A DNA stretch of 61,998 bases from an uncultured Prevotellaceae bacterium (GTDB lineage Bacteria; Bacteroidota; Bacteroidia; Bacteroidales; Bacteroidaceae), in NCBI GenBank assembly GCA_900318915.1, contig ONMI01000002.1, forward strand, positions 1 to 61,998. Direction: 5' to 3'. The notes under the pieces are model-generated. The model saw only the letters and a program-made list of their open reading frames with translations, was not told the DNA's origin and did no database searches. Every line of letters starts with the position of its first letter. Position 1 is the stretch's first letter. The position numbers and the translations under genes are program-made. Below are positions 1 to 11,062 of this stretch, one piece after another.

Positions 1-53
1 CATTCGAGATGGACAAAGTAAAATACACAAAATATCTAATAAGTTTCAAGTAA
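1..53 (+). CDS. rimP: RimP ribosome maturation factor, C-terminal end only (partial)
   Basis: A reading frame enters from the left edge at base 3 and encodes FEMDKVKYTKYLISFK before a TAA stop at 51-53. This basic, strand-like ending fits the C-terminus of Bacteroidetes RimP, the 30S subunit maturation factor. The position also fits: the stop lies 4 bp before the nusA ATG, and rimP-nusA-infB is a very widely conserved order. Only 16 codons are visible, so the call rests mainly on synteny. Confidence 0.7.
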   Translation, partial: FEMDKVKYTKYLISFK

Positions 54-57
54 AGCT

Positions 58-1317
58 ATGGCAGCAAAGAAAACCGATCTGATTCCGAATATGATCGAAA
101 CGTTCAAAGAGTTCAAGGAAACCAAGAACATTGACCGCACCACGCTCATGAGCGTGCTCGAAGAGAGCTTCCGCAGCGTGATTGCCAAGATATTCGGCAG
201 TGATGAGAACTTCGACATCATCGTAAACCCCGACAAGGGCGACCTGGAAATCTACCGCAACCGCACCGTCGTGGAAGACGGCCAGGTGACCGACGAGAAC
301 AAGGAGATAAGCCTGACCGACGCCAAGAAGATAGAAGACGACTACGAGGTGGGCGAGGAAGTGAGCGAAGTGGTCAACTTCGAGAAGTTCGGACGCAGAG
401 CCATCCTTACCCTAAGGCAGACCCTGGCCTCCAAGATTCTGGAACTGGAACACGACTCTCTCTACAACAAGTACAAAGACCGTGTGGGCCAGGTGGTGAG
501 CGGCGAAGTGTATCAGATGTGGAAACGCGAGGTGCTCGTCGTCGACGACGAGGGCAACGAGCTCATCCTGCCCAAATCGGAGCAGATACCGGCCGACCAG
601 TACCGCAAGGGCGAGACCATCCGTGCCGTCATCCTGCGGGTGGACAACGAGAACAACAACCCTAAGATTATCCTCTCGCGCACCAGCCCCATGTTCCTAG
701 AGCGGCTGCTCGAGGCTGAGGTGCCCGAAATCAACGACGGCCTCATCTCCATCAAGGGCATAGCCCGCATGCCGGGCGAGAGAGCCAAGGTGGCCGTGGA
801 GAGTTACGACGAGCGCATCGACCCCGTGGGAGCCTGCGTGGGCGTGAAGGGAAGCCGCGTGCACGGCATCGTGAGAGAGCTGTGCAATGAGAACATCGAC
901 GTGATTAACTACACCTCGAACATCAAGCTCTACATACAGCGCTCGCTCAGCCCCGCACACGTATCGAGCATCAACGTCAACACCGAGGACCACAAGGCCG
1001 AGGTGTATCTCAAGCCCGAAGAGGTGTCGCTGGCCATCGGCCGCGGCGGACTGAACATCAAGCTGGCCTCCATGCTCACCGGATTCACCATCGACGTGTT
1101 CCGCGAGATTGGCGAAGATGAGGCCGAGGAGGACATCTACCTCGACGAGTTCTCCGATGAAATTGACCAGTGGGTCATCGACTCCATCAAGCGCATCGGA
1201 CTGGACACCGCCAAAGCCGTGCTCAACGCCGACCGCGAGATGCTGGTGGAGAAAGCCGACCTGGAGGAAGACACTGTCGACGACGTGCTGAGAATACTCC
1301 GCGCCGAGTTTGAATAA
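58..1317 (+). CDS. nusA: Transcription termination/antitermination factor NusA
   Basis: NusA binds RNA polymerase and nascent RNA to modulate pausing, termination and antitermination. The 419-residue product shows the expected order: an RNAP-binding N-terminal domain (about 1-130), an S1 domain beginning near DRVGQVVSGEVYQ, KH1 (DPVGACVGVKGSRVHGIV) and KH2 (VSLAIGRGGLNIKLASMLTG). It ends in an acidic linker and one short helical segment (VLNADREMLVEKADL) rather than the two full acidic repeats of E. coli NusA, so it is the shorter form. It follows rimP by 4 bp and precedes infB by 61 bp, which suggests one operon. Start and frame are unambiguous. Confidence 0.97.
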   Translation: MAAKKTDLIPNMIETFKEFKETKNIDRTTLMSVLEESFRSVIAKIFGSDENFDIIVNPDKGDLEIYRNRTVVEDGQVTDENKEISLTDAKKIEDDYEVGEEVSEVVNFEKFGRRAILTLRQTLASKILELEHDSLYNKYKDRVGQVVSGEVYQMWKREVLVVDDEGNELILPKSEQIPADQYRKGETIRAVILRVDNENNNPKIILSRTSPMFLERLLEAEVPEINDGLISIKGIARMPGERAKVAVESYDERIDPVGACVGVKGSRVHGIVRELCNENIDVINYTSNIKLYIQRSLSPAHVSSINVNTEDHKAEVYLKPEEVSLAIGRGGLNIKLASMLTGFTIDVFREIGEDEAEEDIYLDEFSDEIDQWVIDSIKRIGLDTAKAVLNADREMLVEKADLEEDTVDDVLRILRAEFE

Positions 1318-1378
1318 ATGCCCCAACCGGGAGACTACCACATTTTTTTAAAACAAAAAACAACTATAACGAGAATAC

Positions 1379-4369
1379 ATGGGTGTCAGACTGAACAAAG
1401 TAATAAGAGAATTGAACATAGGACTCCAAACGGCAGTTGGATTCCTGGAGAAGAAACCGGAGCTCGGCGAAGTGAAGAGTGAGCCCAGCTTCAAAATTAC
1501 CGACGAACAATACCAGGCGCTCGTAGAAGAGTATAAGGGCGACAAGGCCGCGAAAGACCAGGCCGGACAGCTCAAGAAGCCGAAAGAGAAGAAACCACGG
1601 CCCGCCGAACCCGTCGACCACAAGGCAGAGACACTGCTCAAGGACACGAGGCAGAAGTTCACGCCCCTGGGCAAGATAGACCTTGACGATGCCAACAAGC
1701 GCGGGATGTCGAGCACCCCGAAACAAGAGCCTACCCCCGCGGCTGCTGCCGAGAGCCCGAAGGTAGAGGAAACCGTCGATACACCTGCTGCCGTGGAGCC
1801 GGCTGCCGAACCGCAAGCCGCACCGGCCCCCGAGCCCGAGAAGAAGGTGTATGAGACACCGAAGACCGCCAGTAAGCCTGAGGCCGAAGAGGCACAGCCC
1901 GCCGCTCCTGCCAAGGAGGCTGAAGAGGCCCCGCAGCCTGTGGCTGCCGAGGAGAAGAAACCCGAACCCGCCTCAGCACCGGCTCCCGAAGCGAAGGAGG
2001 AGAAACCCGCCGAGGCAGAGAAACCCGTCGAGGCAGAAAAGCCCGTCGAAGTGGAGAAGCCTGCCGAGGCACCTGCTGCCGAGGAGCAGCCCAAGGAGTC
2101 GGCTCCCGAGGAGCCTAAGATTTTCTCCCTGCCTTCGGAGCGCACCAATGCGCCCAAGGTGAACGTGCTGGGCAAGATAGACCTCTCGGCCATCAACCAG
2201 AGCACGCGCCCCAAGAAGAAGACCAAGGAGGAACGCAAGAAGGAGCGCGAGGAGAAAGCACAGCAGCACAACGGTGCCGGCGGCGAGAAGAAGAAACGCG
2301 TACGTATCAATAAGGAACGCGTAGACATCAACGCAGCCAGCCAGGGCGGCGCACAGCCAGGTGCAGGCAAGAACAAGAATAACAACAATGCCGGCGCCAA
2401 TGCCAATGCCGGCGGCAAGGACAAGAAGAACAAGAACCGCAAGCGCAACCAGAAGCCTCTCGAGGTGAACGAGGAAGATGTGGCACGCCAGGTAAAAGAG
2501 ACGCTGGCACGCCTCACCACCAAGAACCAGAACAAGAAGGGCGCCAAGTACCGCAAGGACAAGCGCACCGCCGTGCAGGAGAAGCTCGAAGAGGAGCGCG
2601 CCGAGCAGAAGGCAGAGAGCAAGATACTGAAGCTGACCGAATTTGTGACGGTGAGCGAGCTGGCCACCATGATGAACGTGCCGGTGACCAAGGTCATAGG
2701 CACCTGCATGGCTATCGGCATCATGGCCAGTATCAACCAGCGGCTCGAAGCAGAGACCATCAACATCGTGGCCGACGAGTTCGGCTTCAAGACCGAGTAT
2801 GTGAGCGCCGCCGTGAGCGAGGCCATCCAGGAAGAGGAAGACGACGAGAACGACCTCGTGCCCCGCGCGCCCATCGTGACCGTGATGGGACACGTAGACC
2901 ACGGTAAGACCTCTTTGCTGGACCATATACGCAACACCAACGTCATTGCCGGCGAGGCCGGCGGCATCACCCAGCACATCGGTGCCTACAACGTGAAGCT
3001 GAAAGACGGACGCCGCATCACCTTCCTCGACACCCCGGGCCACGAGGCCTTCACCGCCATGCGTGCGCGCGGTGCCCAGGTGACTGATATCGCCATCATC
3101 ATCATCGCAGCCGACGACAGTGTGATGCCCACCACCAAGGAGGCCATTGCTCATGCCCAGGCCGCCAATGTACCTATGGTGTTCGCCATCAACAAGATAG
3201 ACAAGCCGGGCGCCAACCCCGACAAGATACGTGAAGACCTGGCCAACATGAACCTGCTCGTGGAAGAGTGGGGCGGCAAGTACCAGTGCCAAGAAATCAG
3301 CGCCAAGAAAGGCATCGGTGTGGACGAGCTGCTCGAAAAAGTGCTGCTCGAGGCCGAGATGCTCGAGCTGAAGGCCAATCCAAACCGCAAGGGCACAGGC
3401 AGCATCATCGAGTCATCGCTCGACAAGGGACGCGGCTACGTGTCGACCGTCCTCGTGTCGAACGGCACTCTGAAGGTGGGCGATGTGGTGATAGCCGGTA
3501 CGCACCACGGCAGGATAAAGGCCATGTTCAACGAGCGCTACCAACGCATGACCGAGGCAGGACCAGCCGAGCCGGCCATCATCCTGGGTCTGGACGGCGC
3601 ACCCACCGCCGGCGACACCTTCCATGTGATGGACACCGAACAGGCCGCCCGCGAGATAGCCAACAAGCGCGAGCAGCTGGCCCGCGAGCAGGGACTGCGC
3701 ACACAGACCCGCGTCACCCTGAGCGACATCAGCCACCGCATCGCATTGGGCGAGTTCAAAGAGCTCAACCTGGTGGTGAAGGGCGACACCGACGGCAGTA
3801 TCGAGGCACTGAGCGACTCATTCATCAAGCTCTCTACCGAGAAGATTAAGGTGAACGTGATCAGCAAGGCCGTGGGCCAGATATCCGAGAACGATGTGAA
3901 CCTGGCAGGTGCCTCGAAGGCCGTGATTGTAGGCTTCCAGGTGCGCCCGTCGGCAGCCGCCAAGAAACTGGCCGACATAGAGGGTGTGGAAATCAACACC
4001 TACTCCATCATCTACGACGCCATCGAAGACGTGCGCTCCGCCATGGAGGGTATGCTCGACAAGGTGAAGAAGGAAGTGGTGACCGGCCATGTGGAGGTGA
4101 GAGAGGTTTACAAGATATCGAAGGTGGGCACCGTGGCCGGCGCCATGGTCACCGAGGGCAAGGTGCACCGCACCGACAAGGCCCATCTGGTGCGCGACGG
4201 CATCGTGATACACACCGGAAGCATCAATGCCCTGAAACGTTTCAAGGACGATGTGAAGGAAGTGGCCACCAACTTCGAATGCGGTATCAGCCTGGTCAAC
4301 TTCAACGACATCCAGGTAGGCGACATGATCGAGACCTTCATGGAGATTGAGGTTCAGCAGAAACTGTAA
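1379..4369 (+). CDS. infB: Translation initiation factor IF-2
   Basis: IF-2 is the GTPase that places fMet-tRNA on the 30S subunit and promotes subunit joining. The protein has 996 residues. After a short N-terminal IF2_N-like segment comes a long low-complexity region (roughly 100-400) rich in Ala, Pro, Glu and Lys. A second IF2_N-type segment precedes the G domain: G1 GHVDHGKTS (504-512), G3 DTPGHEAF, G4 NKID. Domains II-IV follow. The low-complexity stretch is typical in kind for IF-2 and explains several long spurious frames over this gene. The stop overlaps the sufB start (TAATG), so translation of the SUF operon may be coupled to infB. Confidence 0.97.
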   Translation: MGVRLNKVIRELNIGLQTAVGFLEKKPELGEVKSEPSFKITDEQYQALVEEYKGDKAAKDQAGQLKKPKEKKPRPAEPVDHKAETLLKDTRQKFTPLGKIDLDDANKRGMSSTPKQEPTPAAAAESPKVEETVDTPAAVEPAAEPQAAPAPEPEKKVYETPKTASKPEAEEAQPAAPAKEAEEAPQPVAAEEKKPEPASAPAPEAKEEKPAEAEKPVEAEKPVEVEKPAEAPAAEEQPKESAPEEPKIFSLPSERTNAPKVNVLGKIDLSAINQSTRPKKKTKEERKKEREEKAQQHNGAGGEKKKRVRINKERVDINAASQGGAQPGAGKNKNNNNAGANANAGGKDKKNKNRKRNQKPLEVNEEDVARQVKETLARLTTKNQNKKGAKYRKDKRTAVQEKLEEERAEQKAESKILKLTEFVTVSELATMMNVPVTKVIGTCMAIGIMASINQRLEAETINIVADEFGFKTEYVSAAVSEAIQEEEDDENDLVPRAPIVTVMGHVDHGKTSLLDHIRNTNVIAGEAGGITQHIGAYNVKLKDGRRITFLDTPGHEAFTAMRARGAQVTDIAIIIIAADDSVMPTTKEAIAHAQAANVPMVFAINKIDKPGANPDKIREDLANMNLLVEEWGGKYQCQEISAKKGIGVDELLEKVLLEAEMLELKANPNRKGTGSIIESSLDKGRGYVSTVLVSNGTLKVGDVVIAGTHHGRIKAMFNERYQRMTEAGPAEPAIILGLDGAPTAGDTFHVMDTEQAAREIANKREQLAREQGLRTQTRVTLSDISHRIALGEFKELNLVVKGDTDGSIEALSDSFIKLSTEKIKVNVISKAVGQISENDVNLAGASKAVIVGFQVRPSAAAKKLADIEGVEINTYSIIYDAIEDVRSAMEGMLDKVKKEVVTGHVEVREVYKISKVGTVAGAMVTEGKVHRTDKAHLVRDGIVIHTGSINALKRFKDDVKEVATNFECGISLVNFNDIQVGDMIETFMEIEVQQKL

Positions 4370-5832
4370 TGGAAGACAAGAAGAAACAAGAAGAAGAACT
4401 ATCGAACGAGTATGTCAGGAGGGTGGCCGAACAAAAGTATGAGTTCGGCTTCACCACCGACGTACACACCGAGATCATAGACAAAGGCCTCAATGAGGAG
4501 GTAATACATCTCATCTCCCAGAAAAAGGGAGAGCCCCAGTGGCTGCTCGACTTCAGACTGAAGGCCTTCGCCCACTGGAAGGAGATGGAGACTCCTGATT
4601 GGGGACATTTGCATCTGCCCGACATCGACTACCAGGCCATCTCCTACTACGCCGACCCCACAGCGCGTAAGCCCAAGAACAGGGAGATAGACCCCGAGAT
4701 GGAAAAGACCTTCGACAAGCTGGGAATACCCCTGGAGGAACGGCTTGCCCTGAGCGGCACGGCCGTCGACGCCATCATGGACTCGGTGTCGGTGAAGACC
4801 ACCTTCAAGGAAAAACTGGCCGAGAAGGGCATCATCTTCTGCTCTATCGGCGAGGCCGTGAAGGAGCATGGCGACCTGGTGCGCCAGTACCTGGGCACCG
4901 TGGTGCCCTACCGCGACAACTTCTTTGCGGCCCTCAACAGCGCCGTATTCAGCGACGGCTCGTTTGTCTACATACCCAAGGGTGTGCGCTGCCCCATGGA
5001 ACTGAGCAGCTACTTCCGCATCAACGCCCGCAACACAGGGCAGTTTGAGCGCACACTCATCGTGGCCGACGACGACGCCTACGTGTCGTACCTTGAGGGA
5101 TGCACCGCCCCCATGCGCGACGAGAACCAGCTGCACGCCGCCATCGTGGAGATTATCGTGAAAGACCGGGCAGAGGTGAAATACTCAACCGTGCAGAACT
5201 GGTATCCCGGCGATGAGAACGGCAAGGGCGGTGTGCTCAACCTGGTGACCAAACGCGGCGAACTGCGGGGCGCCGACTCAAAACTCTCCTGGACACAGGT
5301 GGAGACGGGCTCCGCCATCACCTGGAAGTATCCATCGTGCGTGCTGCGCGGCGACCGCTCACAGGCCGAATTCTACAGCGTGGCCGTGACCAACAACTAC
5401 CAGGAGGCCGACACCGGCACCAAGATGATACACCTGGGAAGAGACACCAAGTCGACCATCATCTCGAAGGGTATCTCGGCCGGACACAGCCAGAACTCCT
5501 ACCGCGGACTGGTGAGAGTGGCGCCCCACGCCGACAATGCCCGCAACTACTCATCGTGCGACTCGCTCCTGCTGGGCAGCGAGTGCGGTGCCCACACCTT
5601 CCCCTACATGGACGTGCAGAACCCCAGCGCCATTGTGGAGCATGAGGCCACCACGTCGAAAATCAGCGAAGACCAGCTCTTCTACTGCAACCAGCGCGGC
5701 ATACCCACCGAGCAGGCCGTGGGCCTGATAGTGAACGGCTATGCCAAGGAGGTGCTCAACAAGCTCCCCATGGAGTTTGCCGTCGAGGCACAGAAGCTGC
5801 TGAGCGTATCGCTCGAGGGCACGGTGGGATAA
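4369..5832 (+). CDS. sufB: Fe-S cluster assembly scaffold SufB
   Basis: SufB is the scaffold of the SufBC2D complex, on which Fe-S clusters are built from persulfide sulfur. The 487-residue length is normal. The residues equivalent to the E. coli SufB cysteine and histidine implicated in sulfur transfer and cluster assembly are present: C397 in SSCDSLLLG and H425 in [10 protein letters not shown]. The ATG shares a base with the infB stop. The next gene, sufC, starts 33 bp downstream, giving the order sufB-sufC-sufD-sufS without sufA or sufE. That reduced set is common in Bacteroidetes. Confidence 0.97.
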   Translation: MEDKKKQEEELSNEYVRRVAEQKYEFGFTTDVHTEIIDKGLNEEVIHLISQKKGEPQWLLDFRLKAFAHWKEMETPDWGHLHLPDIDYQAISYYADPTARKPKNREIDPEMEKTFDKLGIPLEERLALSGTAVDAIMDSVSVKTTFKEKLAEKGIIFCSIGEAVKEHGDLVRQYLGTVVPYRDNFFAALNSAVFSDGSFVYIPKGVRCPMELSSYFRINARNTGQFERTLIVADDDAYVSYLEGCTAPMRDENQLHAAIVEIIVKDRAEVKYSTVQNWYPGDENGKGGVLNLVTKRGELRGADSKLSWTQVETGSAITWKYPSCVLRGDRSQAEFYSVAVTNNYQEADTGTKMIHLGRDTKSTIISKGISAGHSQNSYRGLVRVAPHADNARNYSSCDSLLLGSECGAHTFPYMDVQNPSAIVEHEATTSKISEDQLFYCNQRGIPTEQAVGLIVNGYAKEVLNKLPMEFAVEAQKLLSVSLEGTVG

Positions 5833-5865
5833 CACACAAACAAAGAACCAAGAGAAAAGACTGTT

Positions 5866-6618
5866 ATGTTGGAAGTGAAAGACCTGCACGCATCGATTGC
5901 AGGCAAAGAAATACTGAAAGGCATCAACCTCACCATACGCGACGGCGAGACACATGCCATCATGGGACCCAACGGCTCGGGCAAGAGCACACTGAGCGCC
6001 GTGCTCGTGGGCAACCCGCTCTATGAGGTGACAGCCGGACAGGCCACCTACAACGGCAAGGACCTGCTCGCCATGAAACCCGAGGACCGCGCCCATGAGG
6101 GTCTGTTCCTCTCCTTCCAGTATCCCGTGGAGATACCAGGCGTGTCGATGACCAACTTCATGAAGGCCGCCATCAACGAGAAGCGGAAGTATGAGGGCAA
6201 GGAACCGCTCAACGCCGCCGAATTTCTGAAAATGATGCGCGAGAAGCGCAAGATTGTGGAACTCGACGCCAAGCTCTCCAACCGCTCGGTGAACGAGGGA
6301 TTCAGCGGTGGCGAGAAGAAACGCAACGAGATTTTCCAGATGGCCATGCTCGAGCCCACCCTCTCCATCCTCGACGAGACCGATTCTGGCCTCGACGTCG
6401 ACGCCATGCGCATCGTGGCCGAAGGTGTGAACAAGCTGCGCACCCCGCAGTCGTCGTGCATCGTCATCACCCACTACGACCGCCTGCTCGAAATGATACG
6501 CCCCGATGTGGTGCACGTGCTCTACCAGGGCCGCATCGTGAAGACCGCAGGCCCCGAACTGGCCAAGGAGATACAGCAACGGGGCTACGACTGGATAAAG
6601 GCAGAAATCCATGAATAG
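5866..6618 (+). CDS. sufC: SufC, ATPase of the SUF Fe-S assembly complex
   Basis: SufC is the ABC-type ATPase that drives conformational change in SufBC2D. It is cytosolic and not a transporter despite its fold. Walker A is GPNGSGKST (34-42), the signature region reads FSGGEKKRNEI, and Walker B with the following D-loop reads LSILDETDSGLDVDA. The length of 250 residues matches the family. The 3' end overlaps the sufD start by 8 bp (6611-6618), so the two subunits are probably translationally coupled. Confidence 0.97.
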   Translation: MLEVKDLHASIAGKEILKGINLTIRDGETHAIMGPNGSGKSTLSAVLVGNPLYEVTAGQATYNGKDLLAMKPEDRAHEGLFLSFQYPVEIPGVSMTNFMKAAINEKRKYEGKEPLNAAEFLKMMREKRKIVELDAKLSNRSVNEGFSGGEKKRNEIFQMAMLEPTLSILDETDSGLDVDAMRIVAEGVNKLRTPQSSCIVITHYDRLLEMIRPDVVHVLYQGRIVKTAGPELAKEIQQRGYDWIKAEIHE

Positions 6619-7957
6619 CGAACAGCAATACATACAGCTCTTCAAGGAGTGCCGCGGCATGATCGACGCGCATGCCGCCCCCGTGCTCAACGAAGCCCGC
6701 ACCGAAGCCTTCGACCATTTCAGGCAGAACGGATTCCCCACCCGCAAGGTGGAGCGCTACAAGTATACCGACATGGGCGCCCTCTTCGCCAAGGAAGACT
6801 ATGGCCTGAACCTGAACCGCCTCGACATACCTGTCAATCCCTACGACGCCTTCAGATGCGATGTGCCCAACCTGAGCACCTCGCTCTATTTCGTGGTAAA
6901 CGACAGCTTCTACGACAAGCTGCTGCCCAAGAGCACACTGCCCGAGGGAGTGGTGGTGGGCTCGCTCCGCAAGGAGGCCCTGCAGCGGCCCGAACTCATC
7001 GGAAAATACTACGCGAGGCTGGCCCGCACCGCCGACGACGGCATCACCGCCCTGAACACCATGCTGGCACAGGACGGACTGCTGGTGTATGTGCCCGCCG
7101 GCGTGAAGGTGGAGCGCACCATACAGGTAATCAACATCCTTCGCTCCGACGTTGACCTCATGGCCAACCGCCGTGTGCTCATCGTGGTGGAAGACCGCGC
7201 CGAGGTGAGCCTGCTCTTCTGCGACCACACCGCCGACGACCGGCAGTTTCTCACCACACAGGTGGTGGAGGCATATGTGGGCAAGGGCGCAAGCCTCAAC
7301 CTCTATCAGCTGGAGGAGACACACGCCCGCAACAACCTGGTGAGCAACAGTTATATAGCCCAGGAGGCCGACAGCCACGTGAACCACTTCACCGTGACCC
7401 TGCACAACGGGGTGACCCGCACCCGCACCGACCTGCTGCTGCAGGGCGAGGGCGCCTCGTGCGAGGTGTGCGGCTGTGTGGTGGCCGACAAGCAGCAGCG
7501 TGCCGACCACAACACTCTCATCGACCACCAGGCGGCCCACTGCACCAGCAAAGAACTCTACAAATACGTGCTCGATGAGCAGGCCGTAGGAGCCTTTGCC
7601 GGCAAGGTGCTCGTAAGGCCGGGCGCCCAGCAGACCTCGTCGGAAGAGACCAACCAGAATCTGTGCGTGGCCCCCTCGGCCCACATGTACACCCAGCCCA
7701 TGCTCGAAATCTACGCCGACGACGTGAAGTGCTCGCACGGCAGCACCGTGGGACAGATGAACGATGCCGCCCTCTTCTACATGCGGCAGCGTGGCATCAG
7801 TCTCGAGGAGGCCCGCCTGCTGCTCGAGGTGGCCTTCGTGAACGAGGTGATAGAACGCATGCACCTGAGCCAGCTGCGCGACCGCCTGCATTATCTCATC
7901 GACAAACGGTTCCGCGGCGAGCTCAGCAAGTGCGAGGGCTGCCAGCTGTGCCGATAA
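6611..7957 (+). CDS. sufD: Fe-S cluster assembly protein SufD
   Basis: SufD pairs with SufB to form the scaffold heterodimer and is needed for iron acquisition by the complex. The 448-residue protein shares the SufBD beta-helix core. It keeps the family histidine in KCSHGSTVGQMND (H376), which matches the functionally important SufD histidine of E. coli. The start overlaps the end of sufC by 8 bp, and sufS begins 21 bp after the stop. Confidence 0.96.
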   Translation: MNSEQQYIQLFKECRGMIDAHAAPVLNEARTEAFDHFRQNGFPTRKVERYKYTDMGALFAKEDYGLNLNRLDIPVNPYDAFRCDVPNLSTSLYFVVNDSFYDKLLPKSTLPEGVVVGSLRKEALQRPELIGKYYARLARTADDGITALNTMLAQDGLLVYVPAGVKVERTIQVINILRSDVDLMANRRVLIVVEDRAEVSLLFCDHTADDRQFLTTQVVEAYVGKGASLNLYQLEETHARNNLVSNSYIAQEADSHVNHFTVTLHNGVTRTRTDLLLQGEGASCEVCGCVVADKQQRADHNTLIDHQAAHCTSKELYKYVLDEQAVGAFAGKVLVRPGAQQTSSEETNQNLCVAPSAHMYTQPMLEIYADDVKCSHGSTVGQMNDAALFYMRQRGISLEEARLLLEVAFVNEVIERMHLSQLRDRLHYLIDKRFRGELSKCEGCQLCR

Positions 7958-7978
7958 TGACCCTAAATTCACCCGCCC

Positions 7979-9193
7979 ATGTACGACATCGAAGCTACGA
8001 GGAGCGACTTTCCCATCCTCTCGCGCACCATCTACAACCACCCGTTGGTTTATCTCGATAACGCCGCCACCACACAGAAACCCCTCTGCGTGCTCGACGC
8101 CATGCGCGAGGAATATCTCAATGTGAACGCCAACGTGCACCGCGGCGTGCACTACCTGTCGCAGCAGGCCACCGACCTGCACGAGGCGGCCCGTGAGACC
8201 GTGAGGCAGTTTGTCAACGCCGGCAAGACAGAGGAGATTGTCTTCACACGCGGCACCACCGAGAGCATCAATCTGGTGGTGAGCTCCTTCTGCGACGCCA
8301 TGATGCGCGAAGGCGACGAGGTAATCGTCAGCGTCATGGAGCACCACTCCAACATCGTGCCCTGGCAGCTGCAGGCCGCCAAGAAGGGCATCGCCATCAG
8401 GGTGATACCCATGCACGACAACGGCGAGCTCGACATGGAAGCCTACAGCACCCTCTTCAACGAGCGCACGCGCATGGTGAGCGTGGCCCACGTGAGCAAT
8501 GTGCTCGGCACGGTGAACCCCGTGAAGGAAATCACCCGCATAGCCCATGAACACGGCGTGCCGGTGCTCATCGACGGCGCACAGAGCACTCCCCACTTCA
8601 AGGTCGACGTGAGAGACATCGACTGCGACTTCTTCGCCTTCAGCGGACACAAAATGTACGGTCCCACCGGTGTGGGCGTGCTCTATGGCAAGGAAGACTG
8701 GCTCGACCGGCTGCCCCCCTACCAGGGCGGCGGCGAGATGATAGAGAGCGTGAGCTTCGAGAAGACCGTCTTCGAGCGACTGCCCTTCAAGTTCGAGGCC
8801 GGCACCCCCGACTATGTGGCCACCCACGGACTGGCCACCGCCATCGGCTATCTGAACCGTCTGGGCATGGACAACATCAGCGCCCACGAGGCCGATCTCA
8901 CCTCCTACTGCATGAGCCGGATGCAGACCATCGACGGCATGCGCCTGCTGGGCACCGCTCCGGGCAAAGACGCCGTGGTGAGTTTCCTCGTTGGCGACAT
9001 CCACCATCTTGACATGGGCACCCTACTCGACCGCCTGGGCATTGCCGTGCGCACCGGCCATCACTGCGCGCAGCCGCTCATGGACCGCATGGGCGTGGCC
9101 GGCACCGTGAGGGCCTCGTTTGCTCTCTACAACACCCGCGAGGAGATAGACATGCTGGTGGAGGGCATCAAGCGTATAAGCAAAATGTTCTGA
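7979..9193 (+). CDS. sufS: Cysteine desulfurase SufS
   Basis: SufS is a PLP enzyme that converts cysteine to alanine and a persulfide, supplying sulfur for Fe-S assembly. The PLP lysine is K225 in FSGHKMYGPTG. The persulfide cysteine is C363 in RTGHHCAQPLMDR, the group II (SufS/CsdA) motif. The length of 404 residues is typical. No sufE or sufU gene is adjacent, so a sulfur-accepting partner, if used, must be encoded elsewhere. The gene ends 3 bp before rnhB. Confidence 0.96.
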   Translation: MYDIEATRSDFPILSRTIYNHPLVYLDNAATTQKPLCVLDAMREEYLNVNANVHRGVHYLSQQATDLHEAARETVRQFVNAGKTEEIVFTRGTTESINLVVSSFCDAMMREGDEVIVSVMEHHSNIVPWQLQAAKKGIAIRVIPMHDNGELDMEAYSTLFNERTRMVSVAHVSNVLGTVNPVKEITRIAHEHGVPVLIDGAQSTPHFKVDVRDIDCDFFAFSGHKMYGPTGVGVLYGKEDWLDRLPPYQGGGEMIESVSFEKTVFERLPFKFEAGTPDYVATHGLATAIGYLNRLGMDNISAHEADLTSYCMSRMQTIDGMRLLGTAPGKDAVVSFLVGDIHHLDMGTLLDRLGIAVRTGHHCAQPLMDRMGVAGTVRASFALYNTREEIDMLVEGIKRISKMF

Positions 9194-9196
9194 CCC

Positions 9197-9808
9197 ATGC
9201 TCAAGAGCCATTATTACGACCACCTGACCGAGGCCGGCTGCGACGAGGCCGGACGCGGCTGTCTGGCTGGCAGCGTCTACGCTGCAGCCGTGATACTGCC
9301 CCCCGACTATACCAACGACGAGCTCAACGACTCAAAAAAACTGACCGAGAAGAAACGCTACCTGCTCCGCTCACAGATACAGCACGACGCCCTGGCCTGG
9401 GCTGTGGGCGTGGTCACCCCGGAGGAGATAGACAAGATAAACATACTCAACGCCAGCATCCTGGCCATGCACCGTGCGCTCGACCAGCTCAGCGTGCGTC
9501 CCGAGGCCGTCATCATCGACGGCAACCGCTTCAAGCCCTATCAGGACCTGCCCTACACCACCATCGTGAAGGGCGATGCCAAATACCTGTCGATAGCGGC
9601 CGCCAGCATCCTGGCCAAGACCTACCGCGACGACTACATGAACGAGCTGGCGCAGCGGTATCCGCAATACGGATGGCAGGAGAACAAGGGCTATCCCACC
9701 CGCCAGCACCGCGAGGCTATCCGACAATGGGGCGTCACCCCCCTGCACCGCAAGTCGTACAACCTGCTGGGCGACCTCCGCCAGCTTACCTTTGACTTCG
9801 GCGACTGA
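9197..9808 (+). CDS. rnhB: Ribonuclease HII
   Basis: RNase HII removes ribonucleotides and RNA primers from RNA-DNA hybrids. The 203-residue protein has the N-terminal metal-binding motif [12 protein letters not shown] (D16, E17), the basic/serine block [10 protein letters not shown], and the later acidic site VIIDGN. It starts 3 bp after sufS, so it is likely the last gene of the same transcript. The next gene is the first of the polysaccharide region. Confidence 0.95.
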   Translation: MLKSHYYDHLTEAGCDEAGRGCLAGSVYAAAVILPPDYTNDELNDSKKLTEKKRYLLRSQIQHDALAWAVGVVTPEEIDKINILNASILAMHRALDQLSVRPEAVIIDGNRFKPYQDLPYTTIVKGDAKYLSIAAASILAKTYRDDYMNELAQRYPQYGWQENKGYPTRQHREAIRQWGVTPLHRKSYNLLGDLRQLTFDFGD

Positions 9809-9841
9809 CACCCGTCCTGTCACCATAACGGCGCATCGGCC

Positions 9842-10990
9842 ATGCCTGCGCCCGAAAGCATCACTATGAGCAAAACCGACAACCACATATCACCCACACA
9901 GCCACAGCAGCAAGAGAAGCGGGGTCTGCACTCCCAAAGTCTGGACCTGATGCGCTTTCCGCTGGCTGTCGTCGTGCTCACCGTGCACGTATCGTCCATC
10001 ACGCAGCTCTCCGGCCACACCTTTACCGCAGGTACCGAAGCTTTCCGGCGCTTTGTCGAGATTTTTCTGCACAACCAGAGCGTGCCCATCTATTTCTTCA
10101 TCGCAGGCTATGTGTTCTTCTACAAGATGGAGATGAACCGGCAGCAATACACCCGCAAATTGCACAACAGGGTGAAATCGCTGCTCATACCCTATCTCAT
10201 CTGGAACACGGTGGGCATACTCTTGGTGGCCACAAAAGCTCTTGTGAAAGGCGACGGAGAGTTCTACCCCACCCTGGGCAATCTGCTCTCCTGCTACTGG
10301 ATGTACGACGGCTCTCTCTCGGGAAGGCAAACCGAACTGGGCATCTATCCCATTGACCTGCCCCTCTGGTTCGTGAGAGACCTGATGATAGTGGTGCTGC
10401 TCACCCCGGCACTCTACTGGATTATACGCCACGCACGGCACTACTGGGTGTGGGCACTCGGCATAGCATGGCTCTTCAGGTGGCAACTGTCCAACCAGCA
10501 CCACGCCCAGATGCTCACTGCCTTCTTCTTCTTCTCCTGGGGCGGCTACATGAGCATCTTCAAGAAAGACATGATACGCGAGTTCGGACGGCTACGCAAC
10601 GCCTCGTTCATCGCCTATCCGCTGCTGGGCGCGGCCGCATGGTACTGCGCCGCAGCCGACACTGGCTGGTTCAATCAGGTGAAAGACCTTTACATCCTGG
10701 CCGGACTCATCGCAGCCTACAATCTCTCGGCCTTGCTGCTCACCCACCAAGTGGTCAAGGTGAGTTCCTTCCTCTCCTCAGCCAGCTTCTTCATCTACAT
10801 CACCCACTATCTCATGATAGGCCCCATCATCCGGAAAATCTTTGGTCTGCTCGAGCCCGGCAGCACCTTCACCGTTGTCACGGTCTATCTGCTATGCATC
10901 GCCCTCATCACCAGCATGCTGCTGGCGTTGTTCTACCTGATGCAGCGCTACACCCCAAAGCTGCTGCGGGTGACGGCAGGCAGGAAATAG
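9842..10990 (+). CDS. Membrane acyltransferase (acyltransferase_3 family)
   Basis: This is a multi-pass membrane protein of 382 residues of the acyltransferase_3 type, which O-acetylates or otherwise acylates surface glycans. Typical features are the early helix with histidine (LAVVVLTVHVSS), the IAGYVFFYK segment and about ten hydrophobic helices to the C-terminus (ITHYLMIGPI). The start could be 9842 or the internal ATG at 9866 (MSKTDNHI). It stands 33 bp after rnhB and 208 bp before upxY, separated from upxY by a promoter-like leader, so it may not share the polysaccharide promoter. The acyl donor and acceptor cannot be read from sequence. Confidence 0.85.
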   Translation: MPAPESITMSKTDNHISPTQPQQQEKRGLHSQSLDLMRFPLAVVVLTVHVSSITQLSGHTFTAGTEAFRRFVEIFLHNQSVPIYFFIAGYVFFYKMEMNRQQYTRKLHNRVKSLLIPYLIWNTVGILLVATKALVKGDGEFYPTLGNLLSCYWMYDGSLSGRQTELGIYPIDLPLWFVRDLMIVVLLTPALYWIIRHARHYWVWALGIAWLFRWQLSNQHHAQMLTAFFFFSWGGYMSIFKKDMIREFGRLRNASFIAYPLLGAAAWYCAAADTGWFNQVKDLYILAGLIAAYNLSALLLTHQVVKVSSFLSSASFFIYITHYLMIGPIIRKIFGLLEPGSTFTVVTVYLLCIALITSMLLALFYLMQRYTPKLLRVTAGRK

Positions 10991-11042
10991 CCGGAAAACT
11001 AAGTTTTTTTCAAAAAAAATCGGTATTTAGCAAGAAAATACC

Positions 11043-11050
11043 TAACTTTG
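11043..11050 (+). promoter_or_regulatory. Candidate -7 promoter box for the polysaccharide operon
   Basis: TAACTTTG matches the Bacteroidetes -7 consensus TAnnTTTG exactly. It lies about 150 bp upstream of the UpxY start, in the only non-coding gap at the 5' end of the locus. I see no clear TTTG at the -33 spacing, so this promoter may be weak or activator-dependent. Confidence 0.55.
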
Positions 11051-11062
11051 CATATTTGATGG

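Noticed and set aside
1348-3292. Long minus-strand frames over infB
   Set aside because: They mirror the Ala/Pro/Glu/Lys-rich low-complexity part of IF-2 and are Ser/Ala/Leu-rich without structure.
6467-9007. An 846-codon open frame on the minus strand across the SUF genes
   Set aside because: It lies fully antisense to sufD and sufS, which have clear catalytic residues. The product is rich in His, Val, Gly and Ala as expected from the reverse complement of GC-biased codons, and has no domain.
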